Of a DNA stretch of 64,000 bases, positions 33,999-47,500 are shown in pieces. The position numbers were made by a program, and so were the translations under genes. This stretch comes from Sequoia sempervirens (Eukaryota; Streptophyta; Pinopsida; Cupressales; Cupressaceae), in the NCBI GenBank assembly GCA_007258455.2, contig VDFB02193867.1, positions 570,009,328 to 570,073,327 on the forward strand. Direction: 5' to 3'. The notes under the pieces are model-generated. The model saw only the letters and a list, made by a program, of their open reading frames with translations. It did no database searches and was not told the DNA's origin. Position 1 is the first letter of the stretch. Each line of letters begins with the position of its first letter.

Positions 33999-34458
33999 AA
34001 AGCAACTTGTCAAGTAGTTCAATTAAATTAAAAAACAAATGACTTAGCTAAAAGCTTTTAAAAAAAATTAAACTAACACCTCTAATTTTATTGCAATTTC
34101 TACTATTTGTATTTTGAGATTATTATTGCTATTTCTAACTTATCTACCATCAATCATATGGCTGTCTATATTACTATCAAAATTATTTACCACTTGTTAG
34201 TTATTTCTTCTAATTTTTATTTTGAACTATAATTTATTATTTTTATTTTTGTTATACTATTCCATTTCATATTGCTGTCAAATTTAATCATTCTCAATAT
34301 TTGTTGGGAGTAAACTTCCAATCAAATAAACCATGGTAGAGAAATCAGACTCCAATTAAGATGAACCATTCCTCCTTCAGTACTTGGATTATATGCTGGA
34401 CATTTCTCCAGTGGAGACCTCCTCCTTTGAAAGAAATAATTTAGATTTGCAATCTAGC

Positions 34459-34467
34459 TTATAAAAT
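34459..34467 (+). promoter_or_regulatory. TATA-like box of the DYW PPR gene
   Basis: TTATAAAAT lies about 120 bp upstream of the ATG at 34585, a suitable distance for a transcription start near 34490. No experimental support is available. Confidence 0.4.
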
Positions 34468-34584
34468 GAGGAAACAGGCTAGTGAAAGTGAAAATGGTTC
34501 CAGGCTTCCGACCGGCAATGTCATTGTGGTTGACGGAAGCTGAATAATACTGCACATTTTCCACGTTCCAATTACAATCACAAA

Positions 34585-37500
34585 ATGTCAGTGCCATCCC
34601 TTACTCATCTCAATCTCAGAGTATTATGTAGAGAAGGCCAGTTGGAGGAGGCGCTGTACATTTTGCTTACTACACCAAATCCCCCTGAAGACGACTCCAC
34701 ATATATTCAATTATTGCAGACCTGTATTCTCAAGAATGCGCTTCCTCAAGGGAAAAAAATCCACGGTTTCATTGCTCACAGGCAATTTACATTTGCTACA
34801 CGCACAACTTTTCAGAATAAGCTTATTAACATGTATGTCAAATGCCGGAGTTTGGTGGATGCTCGTAAAGTGTTTGATCGCATGAAAGAACGAGACAGTG
34901 CCTCATGGAATACGATTATTACAGCTTACCGAAGATATGGGTTTCCTCATGAGGCAGTCACACTGTTTCACCAAATGCAACGAACAGGTATCCAACCCGA
35001 TCAGTTCACATTTGCCAACGTACTCCCAGCCTGTGCCAAAATGGGAGCTTTGGAACAGGGTATGGACATTCATCAAAGCATAAAGGAAAGAGGAATCTCG
35101 TCAAACGTTTTAGTGTCAACTGCCCTGGTAGATATGTATGCAAAATGTGGAAGCACAGACATGGCACGTGAAGTGTTTGACAAAATGCCTCAAAGAAATG
35201 TGATCTCATGGAATGCCATGATAGTGGGATATGCACGAAACGGATTTGTTAAACAGGCTTTAGAAACTTTCAAGCAAATGCAATTGGCAGGTGTAAAGCC
35301 AGACTCCACAACCTTTGCCAGCATCCTTCCAGCCTGCGCCAAAATGGGAGCTTTGGAACTGGGTATGGACATCCACCAAGGCATAACGGAAGACGAATGT
35401 TTTTCAGATGTTGTAGTTGCAACTGCCCTGCTACACATGTATGCAAAATGTGGAAGCATGCACAAGGCACGTGAACTGTTTGACAAAATGCTTCAAAGAG
35501 ACGTGGTTTCATGGAATGCGATGATTGCAGGATATGCACAAAATGGGTTTGCTGAAAAGGCCTTAGAAATTTTTAAGCAAATGCAACTGGCGGGTGTAAA
35601 GCCAGACTCCACGTCCTTTGTCAGCGTCCTCTCTGCCTGTGCTCAAATAGGAGTTTTGAAACTGGGTGCAGTCATCCATCAAAGCATAATTGAAAGTGGA
35701 TTTTTTTCGGTTATTAAAGTTGGAAATGCTCTAGTAGATATGTATATAAAATGTCGAAGCACAGACAAGGCACGTGAATTATTTGACAGAATGCCTCAAA
35801 AAGATGTCGTCTCATGGAATGCCATGATTTCAGGATATACACTAAATGGATGTGTTGAAAATGCTTTAGAAACTTTCAAGCAAATGCAATTGATAGGTGT
35901 AAAGCCAAATTCCACAACATTTGCCAGCGTTCTTCCAGCATGTGCCAAAATGGGAGCTCTGGAACAGGGTATGAGCATCCATCGAGGCATAACAGAAGGG
36001 GGATTTTTGTCAGATGTAGTTGCAACTGCCCTGCTAGACATGTACGCAAAATGTGGAAGCATGCACAAGGCATGCGAACTGTTTGATAAAATGCTTCAAA
36101 GAGACGCAGTCTCATGGAATGCAATGATTGCTGGATATGCACAAAATGGATTTGTTGACAGGGCCTTTGAAACTTTTAAGCAAATGCAACTGGCGAGTGT
36201 AAAGCCAGACTCCACAACCTTTGCCAGCGTCCTCCCTGCCTGCACTCAAATGGGAGCTTTGGAATTGGGTACAGCCATCCATCGAATCATAATTGAAAGT
36301 GGTTTTTTTTCAAATATTATGATTGGAAATGCGCTGGTCGACATGTATGCAAAATGTGGAAGCCTGCACAAGGCATGCGAACTATTTGGCAACATGCCTC
36401 AAAGAAATGTGGTCTCATGGACCGCGATGATTGTAGGATATGCACAAAATGGATTTGTTGAAAAGGCTCTAGAAGCTTTCAAGCAAATGCAATTGGCAGG
36501 TGTAAAGCCAAGTTCCACAACCTTTGCCAGCATCCTTCCAGCCTGTGCCAAAATGGGCGCTTTGGAACAGGGTATGGACATCCATCAAAGCATTGCGGAA
36601 GGGGGATTTTTGTCAGATGTTGTAGTTGCAAGTGCCCTGGTAGACATGTATGCAAAATGTGGAAGCATAGATAAGGCACGTGAGCTGTTTGACAAAATGC
36701 CTCAAAGAAATGTGGTCTCATGGAATGCCATGATTTCAGGATATGCACAAAATGGATTTTCCAAGGATGCTCTCAAAATCTTTGAATTAATGAAGTACTT
36801 TGGAACATGTCCTGACATTGTAAGCTTTGCTTGTGTTCTATTTGCGTGCAGCCATGCAGGTTTAGTGGATGAGGGCTGTACATACTTCAATCACATGAGT
36901 AACCTGTATTTCATTACACCTACAGTTAATCATTATGTTTGCATGGTTGACCTTCTTGCCCGTTCTGGCTATCTTGAGAACACCCTAAATTTTATCATTA
37001 AGATGCCAATTAAACCTGTGGCGAATGTGTGGATGTGTTTTCTTGGTGCCTGTAGATCACATATGAATATAGGCTTAGGAGTATTTACAGCGACAGTGCT
37101 TTTTGATTCAGATCCTAAAAATGCTGCGACTTATGTCCTTCTGTCAAACATCTATGCAGAAGTGGGCAGGTGGGGTGAGGTTCAAATGGTAAGGAGATTG
37201 ATGAAAGATAGAGGAATTAAAAAGATCCCTGGATGTAGTTGGATTGAAAGCCATAAAATGGTACATGCTTTTTGTGTAGGAGATAGATCGCATCCACAGA
37301 CACAAGAGATCTATGCAAAGTTAGAGAAATTGGCTTTGGACATGAAGGCGGCAGGGTATCTTCCAGATTCAAGGCATTCACTTAATGATGTGGAAGAGGA
37401 GGAAAAAGAATTATTCCTCTGCCACCACAGTGAAAAGTTGGCAATTGCATTTGGTTTGTTAAACACGCTCCCGGGAACAACTATTAGAGTTGTTAAGAAC

Positions 37501-37635
37501 CTTCGAGTATGTGCTGATTGCCACACTGCAACAAAATTAATTTCCAAGATTGTTGAAAGAGAAATTGTTGTGAGAGATGCAAACCGTTTCCATCATTTTA
37601 AAAAGGGACAATGTTCTTGCGGAGATTATTGGTGA
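34585..37635 (+). CDS. PLS-class PPR protein with E/E+ and DYW deaminase domains
   Basis: An intact single exon of 1016 codons. About seven PLS triplets of ~101 residues follow a short N-terminus; typical elements are [30 protein letters not shown] and GYAQNGF. The E domain begins near residue 812 ([14 protein letters not shown]), with a PG box near 879 (KIPGCSWIE). The DYW domain keeps the deaminase zinc site (H948, E950, C976, C979) and the second site (H1003, H1004, C1010, C1012), and ends exactly in DYW. DYW PPR proteins bind specific organellar transcripts and edit C to U. The extreme N-terminus ([15 protein letters not shown]) is not a clear transit peptide, so plastid or mitochondrial targeting is undecided. 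The triplets are unusually alike at DNA level. A likely poly(A) signal is AATAAA at 37924-37929. The individual orthologue is not recognised. Confidence 0.95.
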   Translation: MSVPSLTHLNLRVLCREGQLEEALYILLTTPNPPEDDSTYIQLLQTCILKNALPQGKKIHGFIAHRQFTFATRTTFQNKLINMYVKCRSLVDARKVFDRMKERDSASWNTIITAYRRYGFPHEAVTLFHQMQRTGIQPDQFTFANVLPACAKMGALEQGMDIHQSIKERGISSNVLVSTALVDMYAKCGSTDMAREVFDKMPQRNVISWNAMIVGYARNGFVKQALETFKQMQLAGVKPDSTTFASILPACAKMGALELGMDIHQGITEDECFSDVVVATALLHMYAKCGSMHKARELFDKMLQRDVVSWNAMIAGYAQNGFAEKALEIFKQMQLAGVKPDSTSFVSVLSACAQIGVLKLGAVIHQSIIESGFFSVIKVGNALVDMYIKCRSTDKARELFDRMPQKDVVSWNAMISGYTLNGCVENALETFKQMQLIGVKPNSTTFASVLPACAKMGALEQGMSIHRGITEGGFLSDVVATALLDMYAKCGSMHKACELFDKMLQRDAVSWNAMIAGYAQNGFVDRAFETFKQMQLASVKPDSTTFASVLPACTQMGALELGTAIHRIIIESGFFSNIMIGNALVDMYAKCGSLHKACELFGNMPQRNVVSWTAMIVGYAQNGFVEKALEAFKQMQLAGVKPSSTTFASILPACAKMGALEQGMDIHQSIAEGGFLSDVVVASALVDMYAKCGSIDKARELFDKMPQRNVVSWNAMISGYAQNGFSKDALKIFELMKYFGTCPDIVSFACVLFACSHAGLVDEGCTYFNHMSNLYFITPTVNHYVCMVDLLARSGYLENTLNFIIKMPIKPVANVWMCFLGACRSHMNIGLGVFTATVLFDSDPKNAATYVLLSNIYAEVGRWGEVQMVRRLMKDRGIKKIPGCSWIESHKMVHAFCVGDRSHPQTQEIYAKLEKLALDMKAAGYLPDSRHSLNDVEEEEKELFLCHHSEKLAIAFGLLNTLPGTTIRVVKNLRVCADCHTATKLISKIVEREIVVRDANRFHHFKKGQCSCGDYW

Positions 37636-40380
37636 TGCTAAATGAAGCAATCTCAAAAATAGGGTTGTACCATGATAATGTGCACCATGTCAGACCTGCA
37701 GTAATAATGAAGGGATAAAGTTTTATTTTCACTTTTTACAAAGTTTTTTTTTTTTTTTTTTTTTAGTATTTGGCAATCTAGACCATGCTGTTGGTTTTGT
37801 AAAATTAGATGTATACAGTACAGATTGCTGCTTGTATATATTGTTGGGTATCTGTCAAAGACTTGTTTTATGATAACATGGGTGTTTCATTGAACTGTTT
37901 TCAGGGAACCTGCAAATATATGAAATAAAAAGCTGGAGGTGGTGGAGAATGGGGAATAAACAAAAGGTGAGGAATACTTTCAAGTAAATAGAAAGATGCT
38001 TAATCAATACAAAATGGGAGAGAAGGACTCACAATCAGCCCTTGCCATTTTTTTAGTTATTTTAGTTTGGATTATTTGTATTATCTTTTGCTCAATCATT
38101 TGAGATTAAATATGTGAACTTTAAACAAGTGCATGTAGATTTTGTCTCATTTGTGGTTAGATATTTCTAATGTTGCTTTATGTCCCTTTGCTCAGTGAGA
38201 GAGATGATAGATTTTATTCACAAATAGTTTTTAATTTAATTTATTTTCAATCTATTTGGTTTTAATTAAAATCAAACTATTATATTTATACATGAAGAAG
38301 TAATTTTTTTATAGGTGTGTTAAATCTTGTAATTAGTATAAATGCATGCACTTGAAAAACTCACATAATGAGATTTATAGATTAATGTTAAAGAGAAGGG
38401 AATAACATTTGTACATGTAAAAATAAAATGGCAACTTATTTTGCATCATAATCACGCATTCATGGTATTGCAAAGTTGTGCATGATAAGATTTATAAAAT
38501 GATACTAATGAGGTGAGGGTTTGAAGATGGTTGCGAGAGAGCTTAACAAGGCATTTCATAAGTATTTGGAATGGAATAGGTTTAAAACAAGAGGAACTAA
38601 AAAAGACAGGAGCTATAAGAATTTAAAAGAAACACAATGTTTGACATCCATAGGATTAAAAAGAAAATTACAATTATACTCATAATATGGTCAAATTGAC
38701 TACTTTATTCATGTGTGGTGTTGGGACTTGTAAGGCCCAACTAATGCTCAATAAACTTGGTGATAGGAACACAATTTAGAAGTGCTTTCTAATTGAGCAA
38801 TCTACTAAACCCTTGTAAAGACTCAATTTAATTATCAACCAAGGCTAGCTTAAGCTTGTGATGATGCTAACACTATATGTACATCTAGAGATTCTATATT
38901 GCCTATATCATCTAGTATAGATGGTTAACACATATGAAAAAAGAAATAATGCATAAACTGTAAAACAAGGAAAAATGATTAAATTTGGAGCTATTGCTAT
39001 GGGTACTTACAACTTAAGACTATGACTAGTTCACTGTTAAAACATGAACTCTCTAATTAACTTAACATTGCTAACTTTGACTTACTCCGGAGGATAATGC
39101 ATTGAGACAAAACAAAACATGAAGTGTAAGACAAGATCTCATTCACATTCAAGAAATGAAGAGTCTGATTAAGATGAATGCAATAACGAATGTATCTACA
39201 ATAATAACAAAAATTAATGGTGGAGAACTACCTTGAGTGGCCCTTGCTCAAGCTTTTGTATCCACATAATAAACTCAAATCTAAACTCCTTGAATCAACT
39301 AAACATAACGATAAATTAAAGCATCTTCATTGCATATAATTAGATTTCATAATCTGACAAGAATTTTTAGAGATATCCTATTCATGAAAGCACAATAGGA
39401 AACTAACAAAGTACCGTTTGTGTGATGGAAAAACTATATCTATCAGAATATATACACACATTATATCTACTCAACCACCAAGCCAACTATATAGGTTCAA
39501 GAGAGGTTTATTAGAATGAGGACTCAAAATAGAAAACTAAATGCAAATTACCACTCCCCTATGAAATAGAGTGAAAAAAATTGTATAATTGAAATTGTAA
39601 TTGAAAAGATGGAAGAAGACGATTAGGATTGGAACTTTGTTTCAAATGGCATAACAAAGATGTGTACTGTGGGAACAGTCACGTTGGCTTCATAATCATT
39701 GTAGACTCCTTCCTTCAGCTATCTTATTAAATGATTCGGTGATTCACTATCATCTTCATTAATGAGCGCTTTCGTTTTTGCAAGTGTTGTGTTCCTATCA
39801 TTCTAGAATCTCCCCTGCATCTCTATCTGAAATCCTTTGGCTGTAGGTTGCGCTTCCTAGTTATTGCGGGTTACAATTTGCTTACTCTGGCTTCTTGGCT
39901 ACAAGGAGTTAATTCATCTAACATATACACAATACTAATAACCATAAATTAAACATAGTTCCATACTACATTCCATACACACTCACACATTTAATGATGC
40001 AATTACCAATATATCATAATCATATTTCTACACATCAAAACCTACTTCAAGTTGCATGAAGGACATAAAAAGATAGATAAGTTTAGGAATGCATATGAAA
40101 TGAGCATCTGGAAATGTCAAAAATCATGAACTAAAACAAAAGAAGACTAGCTAATACTTGGTCTCATCAAAACTCAATTTCTCGTTGTCTTTTTTTTGTT
40201 TGAGTTTCTTCCATTTGTGTGCCTAAGTGTGATCCCTCATCAATAACCGATTTGAGATATTTGCTTAGGGGTCATTATTTGTATAGTACTCTTGGTTGTG
40301 TTCCCTTCCCTATGCTTTAGCCAATTAACCAAAATCAAAAATTTAAAAATTGGCTAACTATAGAGTGGTCAGAGGATTCA
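37636..40380. other. 3' flank and intergenic DNA
   Basis: Contains the PPR 3' UTR, a poly(T) run near 37747-37765 and AT-rich DNA. A possible LTR-like start (TGTTGGGACTTGTAAGGCCC at about 38720) has no recognisable partner. No supported gene. Confidence 0.45.
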
Positions 40381-40404
40381 TAAGCACCAAGAATCAATTT
40401 TTCC

Positions 40405-40575
40405 TAGTGCCTGTGAAACCTCTGATGATTTGTTTCCCTCTAGCGAAAGAGTAAAAAGGGTGGTGAAAGGTTCCATTGGTTCTTGGTTCCTATGAAACCT
40501 TTGATGATTTGTTTCCCTTTGGGAAAAGAGTAAAAATGGTGGTAAGAGGTTCCATAGGAACTAAGAACCATTGGT
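40405..40575. repeat. 79 bp tandem duplication
   Basis: TGTGAAACCTCTGATGATTTG (40412) and TATGAAACCTTTGATGATTTG (40491) start two similar units (quoted here as landmarks). Each runs through TTTCCCTYT, GAGTAAAAA and GGTTCCAT. Non-coding. Confidence 0.7.
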
Positions 40576-41308
40576 TCTCAATTCCCATGGGAGCCCCCGA
40601 CATAGGAAAAGGTGCACACATTTGGTGGATGTGCTTGATAGGTATGTAAGTATTGTCAATTCCTGGTGAAGGTAAAGGTGTCACAAGAGATGAGTGCAAA
40701 TGATGATGGCTCCTAATTAGTGTCAAATCCTCGATGGATTAAGGAGTGCAAATTTAAAGATGGGGGCGGAGTATTTTATTTGGCATTTTCAATGAAGGTG
40801 TTCAGGTGCCAAAAAAATCATGCTTATTTCAATTTTACTACTTCCATTCATGATGCCTTACCTCCCAACAAATATAATTCATTACAACTGTCCTCTTTCA
40901 ATCCTCATCGCCCATTTTGGGTACGATTCAACCTTCACCATTGATTTTGATGATGTACAATGGTGCAATTTAGGGTTCTATAGGCAAAGTGTTTTAATTG
41001 GTTTCTCCTTCATTCTAATGATTGAATGGTACTAAGAAGAAGAGAAGAAAAAAAGAACATCTCCAAAGAGGACAAATATACAAAACAATATTTTCAAAGC
41101 AATTGCAAGGAGGCAAATATAGTGTCAAATTGCTAACAAAAGGTTAATATATCATTGTCTAATTTGATTTCTCCATTGATGTGTGGGAAAACTCAAAAAA
41201 TATACTATTCTTAGAATATTTTCTTCAGCACATTTGTTGTTGCAATTGTAAATACTTCAAGGGGAATATGATAAAATTCTAAACTTGTTGCATGTCTTGT
41301 AACTATTA

Positions 41309-41704
41309 TGATTTCCAAGATCATAAGGCAAAAACTAGAAACTTCCACAAAGTCACTTGCACACAATGAGCCTAAGTTACATTATCCAAGAGATTGATAA
41401 AAGAGTTGAATTGAATGTACAAAGTGACCTTGCTTATATAGGTTAGGCGGTGAAGGTAGTCAAGTCAAACACAATGGTTGACTAACCCTTCAATAATGGA
41501 ACACTTGTTAACTCACATGACAAGTGTTCTAGTGAATGGCAAGTGACCATGCAAGAGATGTCTCACAAAGTGAGGACACTTGTCTCAACAACACGGGTGA
41601 GGCAAAACTATATAATTCCCTAAGTGGAGACTTAATAAATGTGAATAGGACTCTCTTAGTTAGGTTAATAGCTAACTACTTTGATCAAGTCACTATTTAC
41701 ACCA
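41309..41704 (-). repeat. 3' LTR of the non-autonomous element
   Basis: On the minus strand it starts TGGTGTAAATAG and ends near GAAATCA. It shares long stretches with 51691-52092, for example CCCTTCAATAATGGAACACT and GTTAGGTTAATAGCTAACTA. TATATAAG on the minus strand is at plus-strand 41433-41440. The inner end is marked by the polypurine tract at 41705-41716. Confidence 0.75.
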
Positions 41705-43065
41705 AGACCCCCCCTTAAGTGCAACTTAGGGAGTAATGTATGCACTAATGATGAGTCTTGGCTACTAGGCAATGTTAGGTAATCATGTATAAAATTCTCA
41801 TAAAGTGGAGAAAAAGAGAAAAATCTTGTGAAAAATCAAAAAACTCTCTCCAAAAGAGAAATAATATAATGAAGAGAGACTATGTAGCCACCAATAAGAT
41901 GATGATGACTTCTCCAAATGTTGCTCAAATGTTCCATGTGAAGACTAATGTAGAACAAGTACCAAAGAGGTGATAAATAATTTTTGGATGCTCTTGGTGA
42001 AGCGCCTTTGAATTTTGATGCAAGTAGTGATGTTCTGCTAGAAAGAATCTTTGGATGCTCTTTGTGAAGCATCTCTAAAATCTCATGTAGCAGATGATGG
42101 TGGAGGAGATGAACTATCCATACTTCTTTTCAATCATTCCCACATTCTTTGAGTTGTACACTTAGAATCATGAAAGAAATATAAATGAAATATAAAGTGC
42201 TCAAGGCATGATGACAATGACAACCCCCCTTGATTATTTTGATCCATGTTGAATTAGCACTTTATATGTTTTAGTGCATACAACAATTTCAAAGTAACGA
42301 ATAATGGCACTTTATAATTGAGTGCAATAAAATTTCCAATGAAATGAGCAAGTGATATTCACTTTCACAAAAGCATTACTCATTGTGAGTAGCTAATCAA
42401 AAGGTACAATAATCATATGTGCCTAATTTGCACTTAGAAGATTTAAGTTTTCCTGTTAAAAGAGGAGACAAAATATGTGTTTAAACAACATGTTTTTCAC
42501 ATCATCTCGATGCTAGTTTGTCTGACTCAAAAAGAACTTTCTAGTGACTATTCATAATTGAATTTTTGACTTATGGTTTTAAAGTTTCTTTGAAATGAAA
42601 AAAGACTCCCCTTGCAAGCACTTGACTGGAAAAACGGAAAAATGACTCCCCCCCTTACATGCGTAAATGTGGCCTAACGATTAACTAATTGTCAAACTTA
42701 AACTATTAGTAATTAAAAAAGAGTTGTAATTAGAATTGAATTTTAAATGCTAATTATAACCATAAAATCTGATTTAATTGACAATAAGGCTTGTGGTTGA
42801 CTGGGTCTTGGCCACTTAAAGGAATGTTGAGTGAAGCCCAAATATTCAAGTGACATTTGTGGTGGTTGTATACTTGTAAAGGTAGCATGGAACCGTGGAA
42901 AGCATGAAGATCTGTGTGAGGTGGCAGATGTTAATTGAACTAGTAACATGTGCCACTATGAATGAAGCTCATGTGACTAGTCCTCTTCCTACACGACTTC
43001 CATATCCAACTCGAACTCCAATTATTCAAATCGCCTATTCATGAAGCTTGCATTGGAATGATAGT

Positions 43066-44466
43066 TGTTGCAAGTATGGTGGTGTTGTCATTGATGTCAA
43101 CAAACCTGTGTTGTCATTGGTGTCAACTGTGTAGTGGTTGAGAGAGATTGTTGCAGTATTGTGTTCTGGTTTTGCTCGACATTTCTTCTAGGTTGAACAT
43201 TTGCTTGTATGGTTTAGATATGTTGGTTACAGGTGTTCAAAGATGCTATATTCAGAATTTGTGGTGATGGATTGTTGTACAAGAGAAGTTGTGTTCACCA
43301 ATGTGTGAACTGTGCATTACAGAGGTGTCTGGGAGAAATGTCTTTACTTCACGTTTCTTTGTGGTTGTGTTTCAGGACTTGCGATTCTAAGTGAGAGTTG
43401 ATGGTGTTGGTCTCTTTCCTATGTCAAGAGGAATCGTGGTTTGGTGTTTTGGAAGATGGTCTTCTGAGTTACAATGTGTGGAAATGTTGTTAGGGTGTAC
43501 TAAGCTTGTACATTCTTTAGGTGAAATTTGTTGCAAAAGAGTTTATTAGTTTTTAGGATGTTTTTGGATTGTGTTCAGGTGAAGTTTGTTGTCCGAAAGT
43601 TATGGATTCATCAAAGGAAGAGTGTACTTAAAAATTTAATGGTGTTTGCACGAGTAACGACTGACCTAGTGTTTACACTACATGCGAAGTATCTTCGAAG
43701 TTTGTGGAAGCGTGTTGAGGTGTGTTAGGAAAGATTTGGGTCCTAGCTAAGGATTTGTGTGGTCTATCTTCATTCCTATTCATTGTGGAAATGTTTTGGT
43801 GCTGACCTAATTTAAATTTTCACATTTGAGGTGCATTGCCAACCTTGGAAAGGGTGTCAAAGTTGAGGATGGTATAAGTATGAGTTGAATTGTTGGAGGA
43901 GGTGAAGATAGATGCAAGATAGATGCAAGACATATGTGTGCGCGAAGTGCATGGTGTGAGTGATGCGAAATTGAGCAAAGCAATGTGAACTTTCAAGTGT
44001 TGGATTACCAAATGTAGTGAGCTTAAGGTGTCTATAATCATTCAAAACAATTGTGAAGGTGTTGGAGCTATTGTGGTGGAATCCCTATTGCATTGGGATC
44101 ATGTTCTCTATTTAACATTTCTTCTCTATCTTCTTTTTATTCTGGCAGTGAGCCTTGGTTGTGAGCCTTTCTAAACAGTGTGTCCTATTAAGACAGTGAG
44201 CCTTTGTACTGATTTTACAATTACTTATATTGTGAGCTAATCCTCACTGTGGTTTTTCCCTTCTTGGGGTTTCCACGTAAATCTGGTGTTCTCTTGTATA
44301 TGGTGTTGTTTCAGTTTTTGTTATTTGCATTTCATGTTTAAACATTATAACAAATTAAGGGTTTAATGAATGAGTGTGGATTTGATTACTGTTGAAGGTT
44401 TTGATGTTTTGATATTATGTAACTAATTCACCCCCCTCCCCTCTCAGTTGTCTTGTTCATTCAACA
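43066..44466 (+). repeat. 5' LTR of the Copia element
   Basis: 1401 bp, starting TGTTGCAAGTATGG and ending TCATTCAACA. Its partner is 49217-50591. The 3' end has the C-rich ATTCACCCCCCTCCCCTCTC stretch common in plant Copia LTRs. Confidence 0.92.
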
Positions 44467-44468
44467 AT

Positions 44469-44481
44469 TGGTATCAGAGCC
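44469..44481 (+). other. Primer-binding site (initiator tRNA-Met)
   Basis: TGGTATCAGAGCC, a perfect match to the usual plant site, two bases after the 5' LTR. Confidence 0.92.
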
Positions 44482-44524
44482 AAGTTCCTTGGATAAAAGC
44501 TTAATAGCTTGAGGTAGATTTGGG

Positions 44525-47500
44525 ATGGTGAACAAGAAAGAGATCCCTATGTTTGATGGCACAAACTATGCATTTTGCAAGGTTAAGATGGAAGGCTATA
44601 TGGTTTACCTTGTATTTGATTTTTTGCAAGTAGTAAAGACTGATTACACTATACCTGCAAATGGATCGAGCACAAGTGATGAGATCAAGGCCTATGAAAC
44701 AAATGGTAAAGAAAGGTTTGTTCTTTTGAGTAGTCTTGCAAATTTTGAATTAGTGAAAGTTATGGATTTGAAAATGACTAAAGAAATTTAGGATAAGCTA
44801 GAAAGTATTTATGAAGGAGATGATAAGGTTAAACAAGCTAAGATGTAGAATTTGAAGACAAAATTTGAGAACTTGTGAATGTCTGAAGATGAAATAGTTA
44901 CAAGTTACATGCAGAGGGTTGATGAACTTCTCAATGCAATGAGAGGTCTTGGTGCAAAATTCAAAGACCCTAAAGTGGTAAAGAAAATTATCAAAATTCT
45001 TCCTGATTCATATGGTCAAAAAGTTTTTGATATTCAGGAAGTTGCAAATTTTAATACTTACACTAGCGATCAATTGTTTGGCACACTAATTGCATTTGAA
45101 ATGAGAAAATTCGGTATGAATAATGGTGCAAAAGTGGAGACTACTTTCAAGACTGGAAAATCAGAAAAGGTTGAAGATTCAGATGGAGATAATCTTGATG
45201 ATGTGGAAGCTAACTTTGTAAGAAGTATGAAAAAGGGCACTGGTAAGTACAAAGGTAAATTAACTTTCAAATGTTTCAGTTGTGGACAAATAGGTCACTA
45301 TGCTTCAATATGTCAAAACAAAAGTGTGAACAATAAGAATAAAGAAAACAAAGGTAAGATGATTAAGAAAAGCTATTATGTTAGAGAAGATGTTGGTATT
45401 TCTGATGATGAATCTGATTATGGAGACTATGATGATAATGAATGCTTGTTCTTGGCTTTAAAAGATGAATTTGTTTCTACTAACTCTGAAAGATGTGTGA
45501 AGGAAAGTACTCTGGAGGTGAAGGAGACAAAGGGGACAAAGGTTAAGGATGAAAGTACTTTGGTATTTGATTTTCATGTTAGACAAGAACTATTGGGTCA
45601 TTGATAGTGGTTGCTCAAATCATATGACCAAAGACAAGAGTAATTTTGTTAAACTTGAAAAATATGATGGAGGACTTGTTAAATTTGGAGATGATTCAGG
45701 TGCTAAGATTTGTGGAATAGGTTCAATCAGTTTTGATGAAAAGCATAATAAAGATGATGTTTACTATTTGAAAAGTTTAAGGCATAATATTTTGAGTGTT
45801 TGATAGATGTGTAGCAAAGGATATAATCTTATGTTTGAAGATGATAAATATGAGATCAGAAAAGGGTCTAGAACTGTGATTGTTGCTAGAAAAAAGATAA
45901 ATGGAAATATTTATCAGCTTAGGGGCACTAATGTTTATTGCTTTATGACTCAGATTAATAAAATTTGGTTATGACATAGGAGGATGTGTCACATCAATTT
46001 TGATAACTTGGTTAGAATCAATTCAATTCAAGCAGTGAGATTTTCCAAGGATTACAAAGCATATCAATGTTGTCTACAAGGAGTGTTAGATTGGAAAGAA
46101 AACAAGAAGAAGTTTCAAGGGTCAAGAACAATCTTCTACCAGATTATTGGAATTGGTGCATATAGACCTTTATGGTCCTACAAGGGTGAGAATTCTACAA
46201 GGTGACAGGTATTTCATGCTTTTAATTAATGATTATTCTAAAATGGCATTCGTTACTTTTCTTAGAGAAAAATCTAAAGCCCTAGATAAATTCAGAGAAT
46301 TTAAAGTTGTGGTTGAGAATGAAATGGATTTGAAGATCAAATGTTTGAGGTCTAACAAAGGTGGAGAATTCACCTTCAATTAATTTAACATGTTTTGTGA
46401 GAATCATGGCATAAAGAGGCATTTGTTTACCCCTAAGACTCCTCAACAAAATGGGGTGATTGAAAGGAAAAACAGGACTATTCAAGAAGCTACAAGGACT
46501 ATGGTGAAAGAAGCTAATCTATCAGAAGTCTACTAGAGAGAAGCAATTCATAATGTTGTTTATATATTTAACAGGGTTCAAGAAAAAAACAAACACAAAG
46601 ATTCCCTATGAGTTATGGTATGGAAGGATCCCTAATGTCAAATACTTTAGAGTGTTTGGAAGCAAATACTATATCAGAAGAGATGGAGAAAACTTAGGAA
46701 ATTTTGATGAAAGGTCTAATGAAGGAATCTTCCTTGGATATTCTACTAAAAGAAAAGCTTACAGATGTTACAATAAAAGATTGAGAAATATTGTTGAGAG
46801 TGCAAGTGTCAAAGTGGATGAAGATCTATAGAATTCAGTGGTGATAGATGGATATGAATCAGATGAACCTACCTACAAAGAAGAAGAAGAAAAAGCTAAA
46901 GAATAGGAAGCACGAGAGAAAGAGGAAGAAGCTTCGGAAAAAACCCTTAGAACCCCTAAGCATGTGAAGAACAACTCATTGGAGACAAAAGCAAAGGTGT
47001 GTTGACAAGAAGGAAAGTTGTTGAAGTAGAGGTAAATCTATGTTTACTTTATAAAGTAGAACCTAAGATAGTGATTGAGGCATGTCAAGATGAACATTGG
47101 ATGAAAGCTATGGAAAAAGAAATTATGTAGATTGAGAAGAATCGGACTTGGAAACTTGTCCCAAGATCAACAAACAAAAACATAATTGGATCTAAGTGGG
47201 TATTTAGAAATAAACTGAAAGAGAGTGCAGAAGTGGTAAGAAACAAGGAAAGACTTGTATGTAAAGGATATGCACAAGTTGAAGGAATAGACTCTTAGGA
47301 GACATTTGCTCTGGTGGCTAGAATGGAAGCAATCAAGATGTTTTAACTTTTGCAACACTTAAAGATTTCAAAGATTATCAGATGGATGTGAAGTCTGCTT
47401 TCTTGAATGGAGAGTTGGAAGAAGAAGTATACATGGAACAACCGGGAGGATTTTAGTTGTCAAATAAACCCAATATGGTTTGCATATTGAAGAAGGCCTT

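Noticed and set aside
35000..37550. Several antisense frames of 60-98 codons over the DYW PPR gene
   Set aside because: They recur at the period of the PLS repeats and are mirror frames of the coding sequence.
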